In this document: positions 35,101 to 44,631 of the stretch, piece by piece
Position numbering within the stretch: position 1 is the first letter of the stretch
Layout of the letters: each line of letters starts with the position of its first letter
Assembly: GCA_963732585.1 (NCBI GenBank)
Contig: CAVSZY010000005.1
Location: forward strand, 514,426-578,425
Source of the DNA: WLMZ01 sp963732585
GTDB taxonomy: Bacteria; Actinomycetota; Acidimicrobiia; Acidimicrobiales; Ilumatobacteraceae
DNA length: 64,000 bases
Reading direction: 5' to 3'
Program-made: the position numbers and the translations under genes
The notes under the pieces: model-generated
The model's input: only the letters and a program-made list of their open reading frames with translations
Database searches by the model: none
What the model was told of the DNA's origin: nothing

Positions 35101-35962
35101 CTAGCGCTGATTGACGATGATGAAGCCGAGCACGGCGATGAGGGCAACAGCCATCCCGGCGACCTGGCGACCGTTGACCGCTTCATCGAGCAACAGATAC
35201 GACCACGTCGTGGCCAGGACCGGCTGGCTGACCTGGGCCACTGTGACGGTGCCCATCGGCACGCTCTTTTGGGCAAAGACCATCAGGCCGTGGGCGGCGA
35301 CTCCGCTGACTACGGACAGCACGGCGATGTACATCGCGCCGCGCAGCGTGACCTCGCCGAGGTTGCCGTCGATCAAGCCGATCGGCAGCACGGTCAGCAG
35401 GGCGATCGGAGTGATCGCCGCCATGTACTGACCGACGAGCATCTCACCGCGGCGTAGCCGGGTGAACACCAGATAACCGACCCACAGAAAGATGCCGATG
35501 ACGCAGAGCGCGATGCCCAATGTGGAGTCGTCGCCGCTCGCTGGGGCATTGAGCACGACGACGATGACGCCACCGAGTGCGACGATGGCCAGCGACAACG
35601 CACCGAGGCGCAGACGTTCGCCGAAGAGCTTGGCCCCGATCGGAATCGCCAACAGCGGCGTCGAGCGCGGAGATGATCTCGACGGTGGCGATTCGGCTCT
35701 TCGTCGCGCCGAGGTAGAAGGCGCAGATATTGATCCCGAAGAGCACCCCTGGAACGAGGCCTTGGCGGAGATGCTCGGCCCGCGGCCTGATGCCCTTGAG
35801 CGAGCAGAATGACCACCACAGCGCGGCGGTCGCCGCCATTCGCCAGAAGGCAACGGCGATACCCGGGACCCCAGATCGTTTGATCAGCGTCGAGGCGATC
35901 GAAAAGCAGACGACGACACCGCACAACGCGGCGTACCCCGCGAATCGATGGTCACGACGCAT
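35101..35962 (-). CDS. EamA/DMT-family transporter (one apparent frameshift)
   Basis: Ten-helix membrane protein with two EamA repeats. N-terminus MRRDHRFAGYAALCGVVVCF from the ATG at 35962; first repeat ends SRIATVEIISAL. An extra base near 35668 shifts the frame; it resumes TPLLAIPIGAKLFGERLRLG. The second repeat ends VAQVSQPVLATTWSYLLLDE. Substrate unknown. It lies upstream of the TPP riboswitch on the same strand, so a thiamine-related role is conceivable but not shown. Confidence 0.83.
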
Positions 35963-36010
35963 ACCGTCGATGCTTGCAGGTCTTACCCGGGCCGCCGATA
36001 TCGTGAGCAC

Positions 36011-36646
36011 GTGAGTCCCCTTTCCCCCTTGGCCCCGACCGATCAGGTCAGCACGCAGATCATCACCGTCTCCGAGGCTGCGCACACCCAGTTGATGGCC
36101 TTGCGTGACGAAGAGCCGGAAACGGATCGTCTCGGTTTGCGCCTGGAGATTGTCAGCGAGGCTGGCCAAGAGTTCCGCTACGACCTGTCATTCGAGATTG
36201 TCACCAAGGCGGGGTTTAGCGACGAAGTGCGCACACACAACGGTCTGAAGGTCATTATCCCGGCGAAAGACATCGAGGCCCTCACCGGCGCGACGCTCGA
36301 TCACACCGAGTCCGCTGGGCTGATCATCCGAAATCCGAATAAGCCTGCCGCTCCGGTGATCGAGGGCTTGGTCAGCGACGACGACCTGTCTGCCGAGATC
36401 GAAACAGTGGTCAACACCGAGGTCAATCCGGCCCTCGCTTCTCACGGCGGCTTCGTCACCTACGTCGGCCACGACGGCGAGGGCACGGCCTACATGACGA
36501 TGGGCGGCGGTTGTCACGGGTGCTCGATGAGCCGATCGACGATGATGGACGGCGTACAAACGATGATCGTCGATCAGATCGAAGCGATTCATCGGATCAA
36601 AGACCTCACCGACCACAGCGTCGGCGAGAACCCCTATTACAACTGA
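36011..36646 (+). CDS. nfuA: NfuA-type Fe-S cluster carrier
   Basis: 211 residues from a GTG at 36011. Residues ~15-105 form an A-type/HesB-like domain (ITVSEAAHTQLMALRDEEP). Residues ~125-205 form the NifU C-terminal domain with the cluster ligands C-x-x-C in GGGCHGCSMSRSTM. This two-domain plan is that of NfuA, which delivers 4Fe-4S clusters. In the HesB-like part no cysteines are seen, as is normal for NfuA. Confidence 0.88.
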   Translation: MSPLSPLAPTDQVSTQIITVSEAAHTQLMALRDEEPETDRLGLRLEIVSEAGQEFRYDLSFEIVTKAGFSDEVRTHNGLKVIIPAKDIEALTGATLDHTESAGLIIRNPNKPAAPVIEGLVSDDDLSAEIETVVNTEVNPALASHGGFVTYVGHDGEGTAYMTMGGGCHGCSMSRSTMMDGVQTMIVDQIEAIHRIKDLTDHSVGENPYYN

Positions 36647-36724
36647 TCGTTAGGCCTATAGCGCCTCATTCGTCGGCTGTTACTGTCGATAGGGAGATGT
36701 GGTAGCTACAGATCGAGAGTATTT

Positions 36725-38341
36725 GTGAATAGGACGCTTCGGCCAGTCGGATCTCGCCTTGCGGCGCTCGTGGGCAGCATGGGCTTGATAGCCAGCTGTA
36801 GTGGCGGCGACCCCGCTGCGGATGTGACAACCGTTCTGACGCAGGCCAGCGTGGCCGCCGATCCGACGACGACAGCGGTTGCGGAAACGACCACGACGGT
36901 TGCCCCTGTCGTCACCGAGCCTGTCGACGATGGCATCGTCTCCTCCGTCGACGAGGTCAAGGCTGCAACGGTGCAGATCTTGGCACAGGGTTCCTATCGC
37001 GATCCTGCCGAGGGGCAGATCTCCACGTTCGGCTCTGGTTCGGGATTCATCATCGATCCGACCGGGATCATCGTCACCAACAACCACGTTGTCACGGGTG
37101 CTGGGGCGATCACCGTGGTTGTCGGTGGGGGCGACGAGGAGATTCCGGCAAAGGTGCTCGGCGTTTCCGAATGCAACGACCTCGCTGTTCTGCAACTCGC
37201 CGATCCGGCTGATTACCCCTACTTCGAGTGGTTCGAGGGCGACGTCTCCCCACCGATGGAGATCTTCTCGGCGGGTTTCCCACTCGGCGACCCCGAGTTC
37301 ACGATGACCAAGGGCATCGTCAGCAAGGCTGAGGCCGACGGCGACACCAACTGGGCCTCGGTGCGCAGCGTTATCGAACACGATGCCAACATTCAGCCAG
37401 GCAACTCGGGGGGCCCACTGATCACCGCTGACGGTGCCTTGGTGGGCGTCAACTACGCCGGCGGTGACCCGGGTACGGGCACGTCACAGTATTTCGCGAT
37501 CTCTCGGGAGATCGCCGAGCCGCTCGTCGAGGAGTTGCGCAAGGGCGATCTGGAGACGATTGGTGTCAATGGCACGGCCTTCGTCGACGTCGAGCTCGGC
37601 CTGTCCGGCGTCTGGGTTGGCGCCGTCGCTGCAGGCTCGCCTGCCTCGAAGGTCGGCCTGCAGCCGGGCGACGTGATCACCGCTTTGAATGGCGTCAACC
37701 TGTCCTCGGGGACGATGAAGGAGTATTGCGACGTGTTGCGCACCGCCGATGTCGGTGGGGCGATCGCCATCGATGTCATCCGTTTCGACACGCAGGTCGG
37801 CTTAACGGGTGAGCTCAACGTCGACGGTAAGGAACTCGCCGAGAGCTTCTCCTTCGCTGATGAGGTGACCTCGGGCGAGGTCGCCGAAGGCGTGGCCTAC
37901 GAGTACATGTCGCTGACCGACGACACCGGTCGTTTGACCGTCGAGGTGCCGACAACGTGGACCGATTACACGACCGATCCGCTGGACACCGGGTTCGGCA
38001 CCGTGCCGGGCATCTCCGCCTCGCCGGACTGGGACGATCCTTTGACCCCTGGCATGCTCATGTACCTCTTCGACGGGGTCAACGCCAACACCCCGCCAGA
38101 TGCCTTCCTCGACACGTTTACCGCCGATGGGTGCGTAGAACAGGAGCGCAACGACTATGCCGATGCGATCTCGACCGGCCGGTTCAACTGGCTGTTATGC
38201 GACGACGATTCGGTGATCTTCAACGTCGTGGCTGAGAGCCTGAGCACACCTGGGTCGGTCGTTGTGCTGCGCATGTTGGCTTGGACCGAGGCCGATCTCG
38301 AGGCTGTCGACAAGATGATCGCCACCTTCATCATCGGCTGA
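36725..38341 (+). CDS. HtrA/DegP-like serine protease lipoprotein with extra C-terminal domain
   Basis: 538 residues. Lipobox GLIASC (Cys25), then a Thr-rich linker to ~residue 68. The trypsin-like domain has the full triad: His121 (TNNHVVTG), Asp152 (CNDLAVLQL), Ser228 (QPGNSGGPL). A PDZ domain follows (GSPASKVGLQPGDVITALNG, about residues 295-355). After it come ~150 residues with no match I can name (TVEVPTTWTDYTTDP onward, two Cys). Probably an envelope quality-control protease. Confidence 0.85.
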   Translation: MNRTLRPVGSRLAALVGSMGLIASCSGGDPAADVTTVLTQASVAADPTTTAVAETTTTVAPVVTEPVDDGIVSSVDEVKAATVQILAQGSYRDPAEGQISTFGSGSGFIIDPTGIIVTNNHVVTGAGAITVVVGGGDEEIPAKVLGVSECNDLAVLQLADPADYPYFEWFEGDVSPPMEIFSAGFPLGDPEFTMTKGIVSKAEADGDTNWASVRSVIEHDANIQPGNSGGPLITADGALVGVNYAGGDPGTGTSQYFAISREIAEPLVEELRKGDLETIGVNGTAFVDVELGLSGVWVGAVAAGSPASKVGLQPGDVITALNGVNLSSGTMKEYCDVLRTADVGGAIAIDVIRFDTQVGLTGELNVDGKELAESFSFADEVTSGEVAEGVAYEYMSLTDDTGRLTVEVPTTWTDYTTDPLDTGFGTVPGISASPDWDDPLTPGMLMYLFDGVNANTPPDAFLDTFTADGCVEQERNDYADAISTGRFNWLLCDDDSVIFNVVAESLSTPGSVVVLRMLAWTEADLEAVDKMIATFIIG

Positions 38342-38373
38342 CGGTCGCTGTCGGTGCCGACGCGCTGCGAACG

Positions 38374-39114
38374 TTAGCTCCAGCGGATGAACACCGAGTT
38401 CTGGAAATGCTCGAACAAGTCGGTTTCGCCGGTGATCGCCACCGCGGCGTTGCCAGGTCGGTTCCACAGCACCTTGTACAGATCGGTGGCTCGACCAGCC
38501 AGGGTGCACTCGGCCCGTGCCTCGGCGCGCACCGTGACCACCGGCTCAGTGGACACGGTCAGGTGCCAGCGAAGGTCGCTGTCCGTTGGCGCGACCAGCA
38601 GCGTGCGCACGGTGTCGCTACGAAATTTGGTGTGCTTGCGTGGCAGGAAACCGGTGAGTAGTTCGTCGATGCCGTCGGCGGCGAAGTCGCCGTCGATATC
38701 GTCCGCAGGGCCGCTGGCGAGCTGCGCGTCGACCGTGTGCATCGCTGTTTCGTGCGCTTGGCGCCGAACCCAGAACGCGTGCGGCGAGGCGACATCGACC
38801 AGAAACGTGTAGTACTCACCGTGCGGATCGGCAATGTTCAGCGTGTCGATCAGCTGGCGGCAACCAGCGCGTAACCACTCGCCGAGATCATCGTCGCCCG
38901 GCATCGGGCCGCGCAGGTCGTCGCCCGGGCGAACTCCCGGATGGGCCACATTGAACGCCGCCCAACGATGGACCTCGCCGAGGTGTGCGGCGAGGTCGCG
39001 CACCGTCCATTCCGGACAGCTGGGCACCGGGGCGTTGGGCCCGCCAGCCTCGATGGCGCGAGCGAATGCCTCGCCCTGTGCGGCGAGTCGAGTGAGCAAA
39101 TCGGCGGTCAGCAT
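38374..39114 (-). CDS. Maleylpyruvate isomerase-type mycothiol-dependent protein
   Basis: 246 residues from the ATG at 39114. N-terminal MDMPI domain with CPEWTVRDLAAHLGEVHRWA (metal His) and RRQAHETAMHTVDAQL (second metal site). C-terminal SCP2-like/MDMPI_C part (TLAGRATDLYKVLWNRPGN). Same family as the protein at 25285-25959 but with the extra C-terminal domain. It follows the amidohydrolase gene (4-base gap), likely in one transcript. Confidence 0.8.
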   Translation of the reverse strand: MLTADLLTRLAAQGEAFARAIEAGGPNAPVPSCPEWTVRDLAAHLGEVHRWAAFNVAHPGVRPGDDLRGPMPGDDDLGEWLRAGCRQLIDTLNIADPHGEYYTFLVDVASPHAFWVRRQAHETAMHTVDAQLASGPADDIDGDFAADGIDELLTGFLPRKHTKFRSDTVRTLLVAPTDSDLRWHLTVSTEPVVTVRAEARAECTLAGRATDLYKVLWNRPGNAAVAITGETDLFEHFQNSVFIRWS

Positions 39115-39118
39115 GCTC

Positions 39119-40855
39119 TCAGTGTGCACGACGCGGCCGCGGGCCACGAATCAGTTTTCCGGGCAGCTGGCCGGTGAATTGATCGTGGTCGACGGTCTGC
39201 ACCCCAGTGACGAAGGTCGCCACGTAGCCAGTGCCATGTTGCACGAGGCGACGGCCATCTGCGGGCAGATCGAAGGCCATCCGCGGCCGATCGAAGCCGA
39301 GGCGGTCGTAGTCGATGATGTTGATGTCGGCTCGCATTCCGGGGGCGATCAGGCCGCGGTCGCCTAAGCCGTAGAGCTCGGCTGTCTGTTGGGTTTGACG
39401 GTGGACGATGTGTTCCAGGCCGAGGCGGGGACCCCGGCTGCGGTCGCGAGTCCAATGGGTGATCATGAATGTCGGCATGCCGCCGTCGCAGATCGCCCCG
39501 CAGTGGGCGCCGGCGTCGCTGAGGCCCATGCGCGTTCGATGATGTTGGGTGGCCTCGTAGGTCATCGACAGATCGCCATAGGCGTAGTTGAAGAACGGCG
39601 CGTAGATCATGCTGTTGCCGTCGCCGGCGCAGAGATGATCGACCAACAATTGCATCGGTGGGATGCCACGTTGGTTGGCCAAGGCAGCAACGGACATCGT
39701 CGCGTCGGGCTCGTAGTCGATGTCGTTGCCCTCGACCGGATAGATCGCCGCCAACTTGCTGGTGACGACGGCATCGAAGAGGCCACCGTCGTCGGGACGT
39801 TCTTCGATCAAGCGGCGGCGGCGCTGCGGCTCACGCAAGGCCGCGAGGCGTTGCGTCATCGGCAACGAGGCCACTTCGTTATACGCCGGGTGGAACATCA
39901 GCGGGTGCATGCTGCCGTGCAGGCAGTAGAGGATGCCGATCGAGCGGCCGGCGATCTGGGCGTAGAGCGCCAACCCATCGGCCGCGGCTTGGTCGAGCGC
40001 GCCGAGCACCTCGCGCCACACCTCGGGGGCATCGTTGGGCTGGTTGAGGTTGACGCTGACGGGCTGATTGGTGAGCCGCGCCAACTCTCGCATCCACTGC
40101 CATTCGTCGGCCAGCAACCGCGGATGATGCGGGGCGAACTGAAAGACGCCATGGCCGGCGCGGCGGATCGCTGCGCCAATGCCGAGTAGTTCGTCGGCTG
40201 GTGCGTTCGTGCCTGGCACCAGTTCGCCGCTGCGGCTGCGGTGCAGCGGTGTGCGGCTGGTGCTGAAGCCGAGGGCACCGGCACGCAGGGCGCGTTCCAC
40301 GTGGTCGGCCATCGTGGCGATGTCGGCTTCATTGGCGGCTTCATTGTTGGCTCCGCGCTCACCCATCACATAGCCGCGCAACGCTCCGTGGCCGATCTGC
40401 GCACCGACGTCGAGCACTCGCGGGTGCGAGTCGACGTCGTCGAGGTAGTCCTCGAACGTTTCCCAGTTCCAGGTGATGCCCTCGGTCATCGCCGAGCCGG
40501 GGATGTCTTCGACGCCCTCCATCAGGGCGATCAGCCACTCGTGGCGATCGGGTCGGGCGGGGGCGAAACCAACGCCGCAATTGCCCATCACCACGGTGGT
40601 CACGCCGTGCCACGACGACGGTGTCATCATCGGATCCCAGCTGACCTGGGCGTCGTAGTGGGTGTGGATGTCGACGAAACCGGGGGTGACGAGTGCCCCA
40701 TCGGCGTCGATCACCCGTTGCCCGTGGCGAGCGGGAGCGCTGCCAGCGGGGCCGACATCGGTGATCACTCCGGCATCGACGGTGATGTCGGCCATGCGCT
40801 GCGGTGCCCCGGAACCATCGATCAGCGCCGCGTGACGGATGAGCATTGAGTCCAT
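39119..40855 (-). CDS. N-acyl-D-amino-acid deacylase-type amidohydrolase
   Basis: 578 residues of the metal-dependent amidohydrolase superfamily, D-aminoacylase subgroup. PGFVDIHTHYDAQVSWDP carries the HxH metal pair; MGNCGVGFAPARP is typical of the subgroup; LGFSTSRTPLHR and GLSDAGAHCGAICDGG hold later ligands. Actual substrate is uncertain, as this subgroup includes many dihydroorotase-like enzymes of unknown activity. First gene of the pair with the mycothiol-dependent protein. Confidence 0.82.
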   Translation of the reverse strand: MDSMLIRHAALIDGSGAPQRMADITVDAGVITDVGPAGSAPARHGQRVIDADGALVTPGFVDIHTHYDAQVSWDPMMTPSSWHGVTTVVMGNCGVGFAPARPDRHEWLIALMEGVEDIPGSAMTEGITWNWETFEDYLDDVDSHPRVLDVGAQIGHGALRGYVMGERGANNEAANEADIATMADHVERALRAGALGFSTSRTPLHRSRSGELVPGTNAPADELLGIGAAIRRAGHGVFQFAPHHPRLLADEWQWMRELARLTNQPVSVNLNQPNDAPEVWREVLGALDQAAADGLALYAQIAGRSIGILYCLHGSMHPLMFHPAYNEVASLPMTQRLAALREPQRRRRLIEERPDDGGLFDAVVTSKLAAIYPVEGNDIDYEPDATMSVAALANQRGIPPMQLLVDHLCAGDGNSMIYAPFFNYAYGDLSMTYEATQHHRTRMGLSDAGAHCGAICDGGMPTFMITHWTRDRSRGPRLGLEHIVHRQTQQTAELYGLGDRGLIAPGMRADINIIDYDRLGFDRPRMAFDLPADGRRLVQHGTGYVATFVTGVQTVDHDQFTGQLPGKLIRGPRPRRAH

Positions 40856-40892
40856 ACCGCAACGTAGCGCGCAGGCCTCTATCGTGCAGCGA

Positions 40893-41813
40893 ATGGAACG
40901 TTTACGTTGGGGTGTGTTGGGCGCGTCGTCGCGGATCTATAACGGCAAGCTGAAGCCAGCGATGCTTGCCGCCGGGCACAAGATCGTCGCTGAGGCCCGC
41001 CGTGACAACGCCAGCGAGGCCCCGTACGCCGAACTGCTGGCGCGCCGCGATGTCGACGCGATCTATATCCCTTTGCCCAATTTTCAACACCAACCGTGGA
41101 TCCTGCGGGCGTTGCAGGCTGGCAAGCATGTGATGTGCGAGAAGCCGCTGACGCTGTCGGTAGCCGACACGGTGGAGGTTTTCGCCGCTGCGAAAGCTGC
41201 CGATCGCGTGCTGATGGAGGCCTACATGTGGCCGCACCATCCGCGCACCGGCAGCGTGCTGGAGTTGGTCGCCTCCGGCGCCTTGGGCGCACTCGAATCG
41301 GTGCGCACCACCTTCACCTTTCCCTATAACGACCCGACCAACCACCGCCTCGACGAGCGCGGCGCTGGGGCGCTGTTCGACCTCGGCATCTATTGCCTTG
41401 GCCCGGCGATGTTGATGGTCGAGCGCGATCACGTCGGCGTCTGTGCCACCGCCACCCGCAACGCCGTCGGGGTCGACGAGGCCATGCACGGATATGTCGA
41501 TTGGGGCCAAGGCGTCGGTAACAGCTTCACGCTCAGCTTCCACGCGGCCTCCGGGCGCACCCTCGAAGTCGTTGGTTCCAAGGCCGTGTTGATGGTCGAC
41601 GACTTCGTGCCCGGTCCAATGAAGTCATCGAAGATCAGCATCACCGGGTTGGATGGGCGAACGGAGACGATCAAGGTCGGCGGTGCCAATGCCTTCTCCG
41701 AGATGTCCGATCAGTTTTGTGCCGCCGTGCGTGGCGAAGCGCCGCTGTACTTCGACGAAACTCGCAGCGTTCGCCTGGCGAAGACGATCGCCGATCTGCA
41801 CGCCAACACGTAG
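40893..41813 (+). CDS. Gfo/Idh/MocA-family oxidoreductase
   Basis: 306 residues from the ATG at 40893. N-terminal Rossmann part LRWGVLGASSRIYNGKLKPA, then AIYIPLPNFQHQPWILRALQ and the hallmark GKHVMCEKPLTLSV. The C-terminal sheet domain has FDLGIYCLGPAMLM. NAD(P)-dependent sugar or inositol-type dehydrogenase; substrate unknown. It is divergent from the amidohydrolase and converges on the inositol-phosphatase-family gene. Confidence 0.85.
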   Translation: MERLRWGVLGASSRIYNGKLKPAMLAAGHKIVAEARRDNASEAPYAELLARRDVDAIYIPLPNFQHQPWILRALQAGKHVMCEKPLTLSVADTVEVFAAAKAADRVLMEAYMWPHHPRTGSVLELVASGALGALESVRTTFTFPYNDPTNHRLDERGAGALFDLGIYCLGPAMLMVERDHVGVCATATRNAVGVDEAMHGYVDWGQGVGNSFTLSFHAASGRTLEVVGSKAVLMVDDFVPGPMKSSKISITGLDGRTETIKVGGANAFSEMSDQFCAAVRGEAPLYFDETRSVRLAKTIADLHANT

Positions 41814-41830
41814 CGGCCGTCGAGCCCTGG

Positions 41831-42607
41831 CTATCGGCGCAGCAACTCGATAACGCGCTGGTGCAACAGGCCGTTGCTGCTGATCGCCGAGTCGTGTGCA
41901 AAGGTGCGTTCGCCGAGCCTGTCGGTGAACGTGCCGCCAGATTCCTCGACGACGATCTGCACCGCAGCGAGGTCGTAGGGCTGGAGCCCGATGGCATCGA
42001 CGGCGATCTCCAGGGCCCCCTCGGCCACCAGCATGTGTTGCCAAAAATCGCCGAAGCCTCGCGCCCGGTAGCTGGACTGCTGCAGCTGAACGAGGCGTTC
42101 GGTCAACCCGAGATGGTCCCATCCAGAGCTGTAGGTGACACAGACCTGAGCTGCGGCGAGATCATCGATCGCCGAGACGCGCATAGCCATGCCGTTGACC
42201 GATGCACCCGCCCCCAACGCCGCCGACCAGCGACGATGCAGCGCCGGCGCCGAAACGACGCCGACCACCGGGCCGTGCTCGACGTGGGTCAGGGCCAGCA
42301 ACGTGGCCCACACGGGGATGCCGCGTACGAAGTTGCTGGTGCCGTCGATCGGATCGACGATCCATCGCCACGGCGAATCCTGGTTGCCTGAGACTCCGGC
42401 CTCTTCGCCGAAGAAGGCGTGGTCGGGAAACTCCTCGGCGATCATCGCCCGAATCATCGCCTCGGCCTGACGATCGGCCACGGTGACCTCGCTGCGATCG
42501 GCCTTGCGCTCCACCGTGAAGGCCCGCTGCTCGTACAACGGCAGCGTGAAGGCATCGACCTGCTCGGCCAGGGCGATGGCCACGGCAAGTTCTCGACGAA
42601 GATCCAT
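41831..42607 (-). CDS. hisN: Inositol monophosphatase-family protein (HisN-like histidinol phosphatase)
   Basis: 258 residues. FFGEEAGVSG and WRWIVDPIDGTSNFVRGIP carry the metal and phosphate ligands. GLQPYDLAAVQIVVEESGG holds the last metal Asp. The set of residues around DGTSNF (FVRGIPVW) is like actinobacterial HisN (histidinol-phosphatase), but simple reading cannot exclude inositol or other sugar phosphatase activity. Ends 2 bases from dxs; both run leftward, so they may be cotranscribed. Confidence 0.8.
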   Translation of the reverse strand: MDLRRELAVAIALAEQVDAFTLPLYEQRAFTVERKADRSEVTVADRQAEAMIRAMIAEEFPDHAFFGEEAGVSGNQDSPWRWIVDPIDGTSNFVRGIPVWATLLALTHVEHGPVVGVVSAPALHRRWSAALGAGASVNGMAMRVSAIDDLAAAQVCVTYSSGWDHLGLTERLVQLQQSSYRARGFGDFWQHMLVAEGALEIAVDAIGLQPYDLAAVQIVVEESGGTFTDRLGERTFAHDSAISSNGLLHQRVIELLRR

Positions 42608-42609
42608 CG

Positions 42610-44568
42610 TCAGAGCAGCGAGCGAACCGTTGCGGCGATGCCGTTGGCATCGAGCCCGAGTTGGGAGAGGATCTCCGACGGCTTGGCTTGCGGAATGAAA
42701 CGTGTTGGGATGCCGAGCACCTCGACGCTGTCCGGGGTGCTCACGGCGCGGATCTGATCGGCGATCATCGCCCCGATGCCGCCGTCGCGAATGCCGTCTT
42801 CGACGGTGATGACGACACGATGTTGGGCGGCGGCCGCGATCATCTGACGATCGAGCGGCATGCAGCTGCGCACATCCCAGACCGTGACTGACGTGCCTTC
42901 CTCCGCCAGCGCTTCCGCTGCTTTGCTCGCCGCCGTGACCATCCGACCGATCGCCAAAATGGCCACCGAACCGTCGCCAGCGCGCACCTGGCGGGCCAAC
43001 AAACCGGAGCCGACCTCGTGCTCGCCGACCTGCGGCGCAGCGCCACTCGGGTAACGGATCATCACCGGGCCCTCATCGACAAGGCTGACGGCGTCGTGCA
43101 ACATCACCTGCAACTCCTGGGCGCTCGACGGTGCCAGGATGCGCATCCCCGGAATCTTGGCGAACAGCGCGAGGTCGTAGACGCCGTGATGGCTCGGACC
43201 GTTGTCGCCGGTGATACCGGCACGATCGAGGCAGAAGATCACCGGCAGGCGATGCAGGGCGACGTCGTAGACAACTTGATCCCAGGCCCGGGAGAGAAAC
43301 GTCGAGTAGATCGCCACGATGGGGCGTAGCCCGCCCATCGCCATCCCGGCGGCACCGGTGACGGCGTGCTGCTCGGCGATACCGACGTCGAAGAAACGGT
43401 CGGGGAAGCGGGCCTCGAAGGGGATGAGCCCGGTTGGTCCAGGCATCGCTGCCGTGATCGCCACGATCCGCGCGTCGGCCTCGGCCTCTTTGATCACCGC
43501 TTCGGCGAATGCCTGGGTATAGCCGGTGGGAATCGCCTTCGGCGGGCCGATCGCCGGATCGAACACCGGCGCGTCGTGCAGGTGCTTCTCGTCGTCGTCC
43601 TCGGCGGGCAGGTAGCCGCGGCCCTTCTGAGTGACGACGTGCACGCAGATCGGGCCTTCCTTGGACAAGGCGATGGCGTTGCGCATGGCGTGTTCGAGTT
43701 CGTCGATGTTGTGGCCGTCGACCGGGCCGACGTAGCGCACACCGAGCGCCTCGAAGAACGACGGCGGCTGCAAGAACTCGCGCACCGCAGCTTTGAAGGC
43801 ATCCATGCCCTTTTCGGCCTGGTGGCCAACGACGGGCAGATCGTGGAGGAACTTCTCGATCTTGCGCTGGCGGCGGACATAGACCGGGTTCATGCGGATG
43901 TTGGTCAGCGTGTGGCTGAGCCGTTCGGTGATGCGCCCGGGCATCGAATGCTGTTCGTTGCGCTCATCCTCAACCGGCACCGGGCGTGGCTCGGCGGCGG
44001 TCGATGCGGTGAGGTTGGAGATCGTTTTGGCGTAGCTGCGGCCGTTGTCGTTGAGCACGACGATGACATTGCGCTTGTTGTGGCCGATGTTGTTCAGCGC
44101 CTCGTAGGCCATGCCACCGGTCATCGAGCCGTCACCAATGACGGCGACGATGTGACGCCGATCGGGGTCGACACCAGAGTCGCGGGCGATCGCCAGGCCG
44201 TACGCATAACTGAGAATCGTCGAGGCGTGGCTGTTCTCGACGAAGTCGTGCTTGCTTTCCTCGCGGCTCGGATAGCCGGACAATCCGTTCGCTTGGCGGA
44301 GCCCCTCGAAACCGGCCTGGCGGCCGGTGACGATCTTGTGGATGTAGGCCTGATGGCCGGTGTCCCACAGGATGGCGTCACGGGGTGAGTCGAACACCCG
44401 GTGAAGCGCCAGAGTGAGCTCGACGGCACCCAGATTGGAGCCGAGGTGCCCGCCGGTTTCAGCAACGGCCTGAACGACGAAGTCCCGAATTTCCCCGGCG
44501 AGGTCGTCCAACTCGGCGTGCGTCAGCGTCCGCAGATCGGAAGGTTGACGGATGGAATCGAGCGACAT
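42610..44568 (-). CDS. dxs: 1-deoxy-D-xylulose-5-phosphate synthase
   Basis: 652 residues, full length, first enzyme of the MEP isoprenoid pathway. ThDP motif VIGDGSMTGGMAYEALNNIG, N-terminal SNLGAVELTLALHRVFDSP and DTGHQAYIHKIVTGR, catalytic Glu region FDVGIAEQHAVTGAAGMAMG, and DRAGITGDNGPSHHGVYDLA. No frame breaks. ThDP dependence links it functionally to the thiamine operon 8 kb away, though not by operon. Confidence 0.95.
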   Translation of the reverse strand: MSLDSIRQPSDLRTLTHAELDDLAGEIRDFVVQAVAETGGHLGSNLGAVELTLALHRVFDSPRDAILWDTGHQAYIHKIVTGRQAGFEGLRQANGLSGYPSREESKHDFVENSHASTILSYAYGLAIARDSGVDPDRRHIVAVIGDGSMTGGMAYEALNNIGHNKRNVIVVLNDNGRSYAKTISNLTASTAAEPRPVPVEDERNEQHSMPGRITERLSHTLTNIRMNPVYVRRQRKIEKFLHDLPVVGHQAEKGMDAFKAAVREFLQPPSFFEALGVRYVGPVDGHNIDELEHAMRNAIALSKEGPICVHVVTQKGRGYLPAEDDDEKHLHDAPVFDPAIGPPKAIPTGYTQAFAEAVIKEAEADARIVAITAAMPGPTGLIPFEARFPDRFFDVGIAEQHAVTGAAGMAMGGLRPIVAIYSTFLSRAWDQVVYDVALHRLPVIFCLDRAGITGDNGPSHHGVYDLALFAKIPGMRILAPSSAQELQVMLHDAVSLVDEGPVMIRYPSGAAPQVGEHEVGSGLLARQVRAGDGSVAILAIGRMVTAASKAAEALAEEGTSVTVWDVRSCMPLDRQMIAAAAQHRVVITVEDGIRDGGIGAMIADQIRAVSTPDSVEVLGIPTRFIPQAKPSEILSQLGLDANGIAATVRSLL

Positions 44569-44593
44569 AGCACCTTGACGCTACATCCTTGAG

Positions 44594-44620
44594 TGCTCGC
44601 CGCGGTACTCAGGGCGAGCA
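44594..44620. terminator. Possible terminator hairpin between dxs start and GT39-like gene
   Basis: TGCTCGCC (44594-44601), an 11-base loop, GGCGAGCA (44613-44620). A perfect 8-bp stem 11 bases past the stop of the leftward membrane gene. It lacks a U run, so its role is tentative. Confidence 0.4.
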
Positions 44621-44631
44621 GTTCGGGGTGG

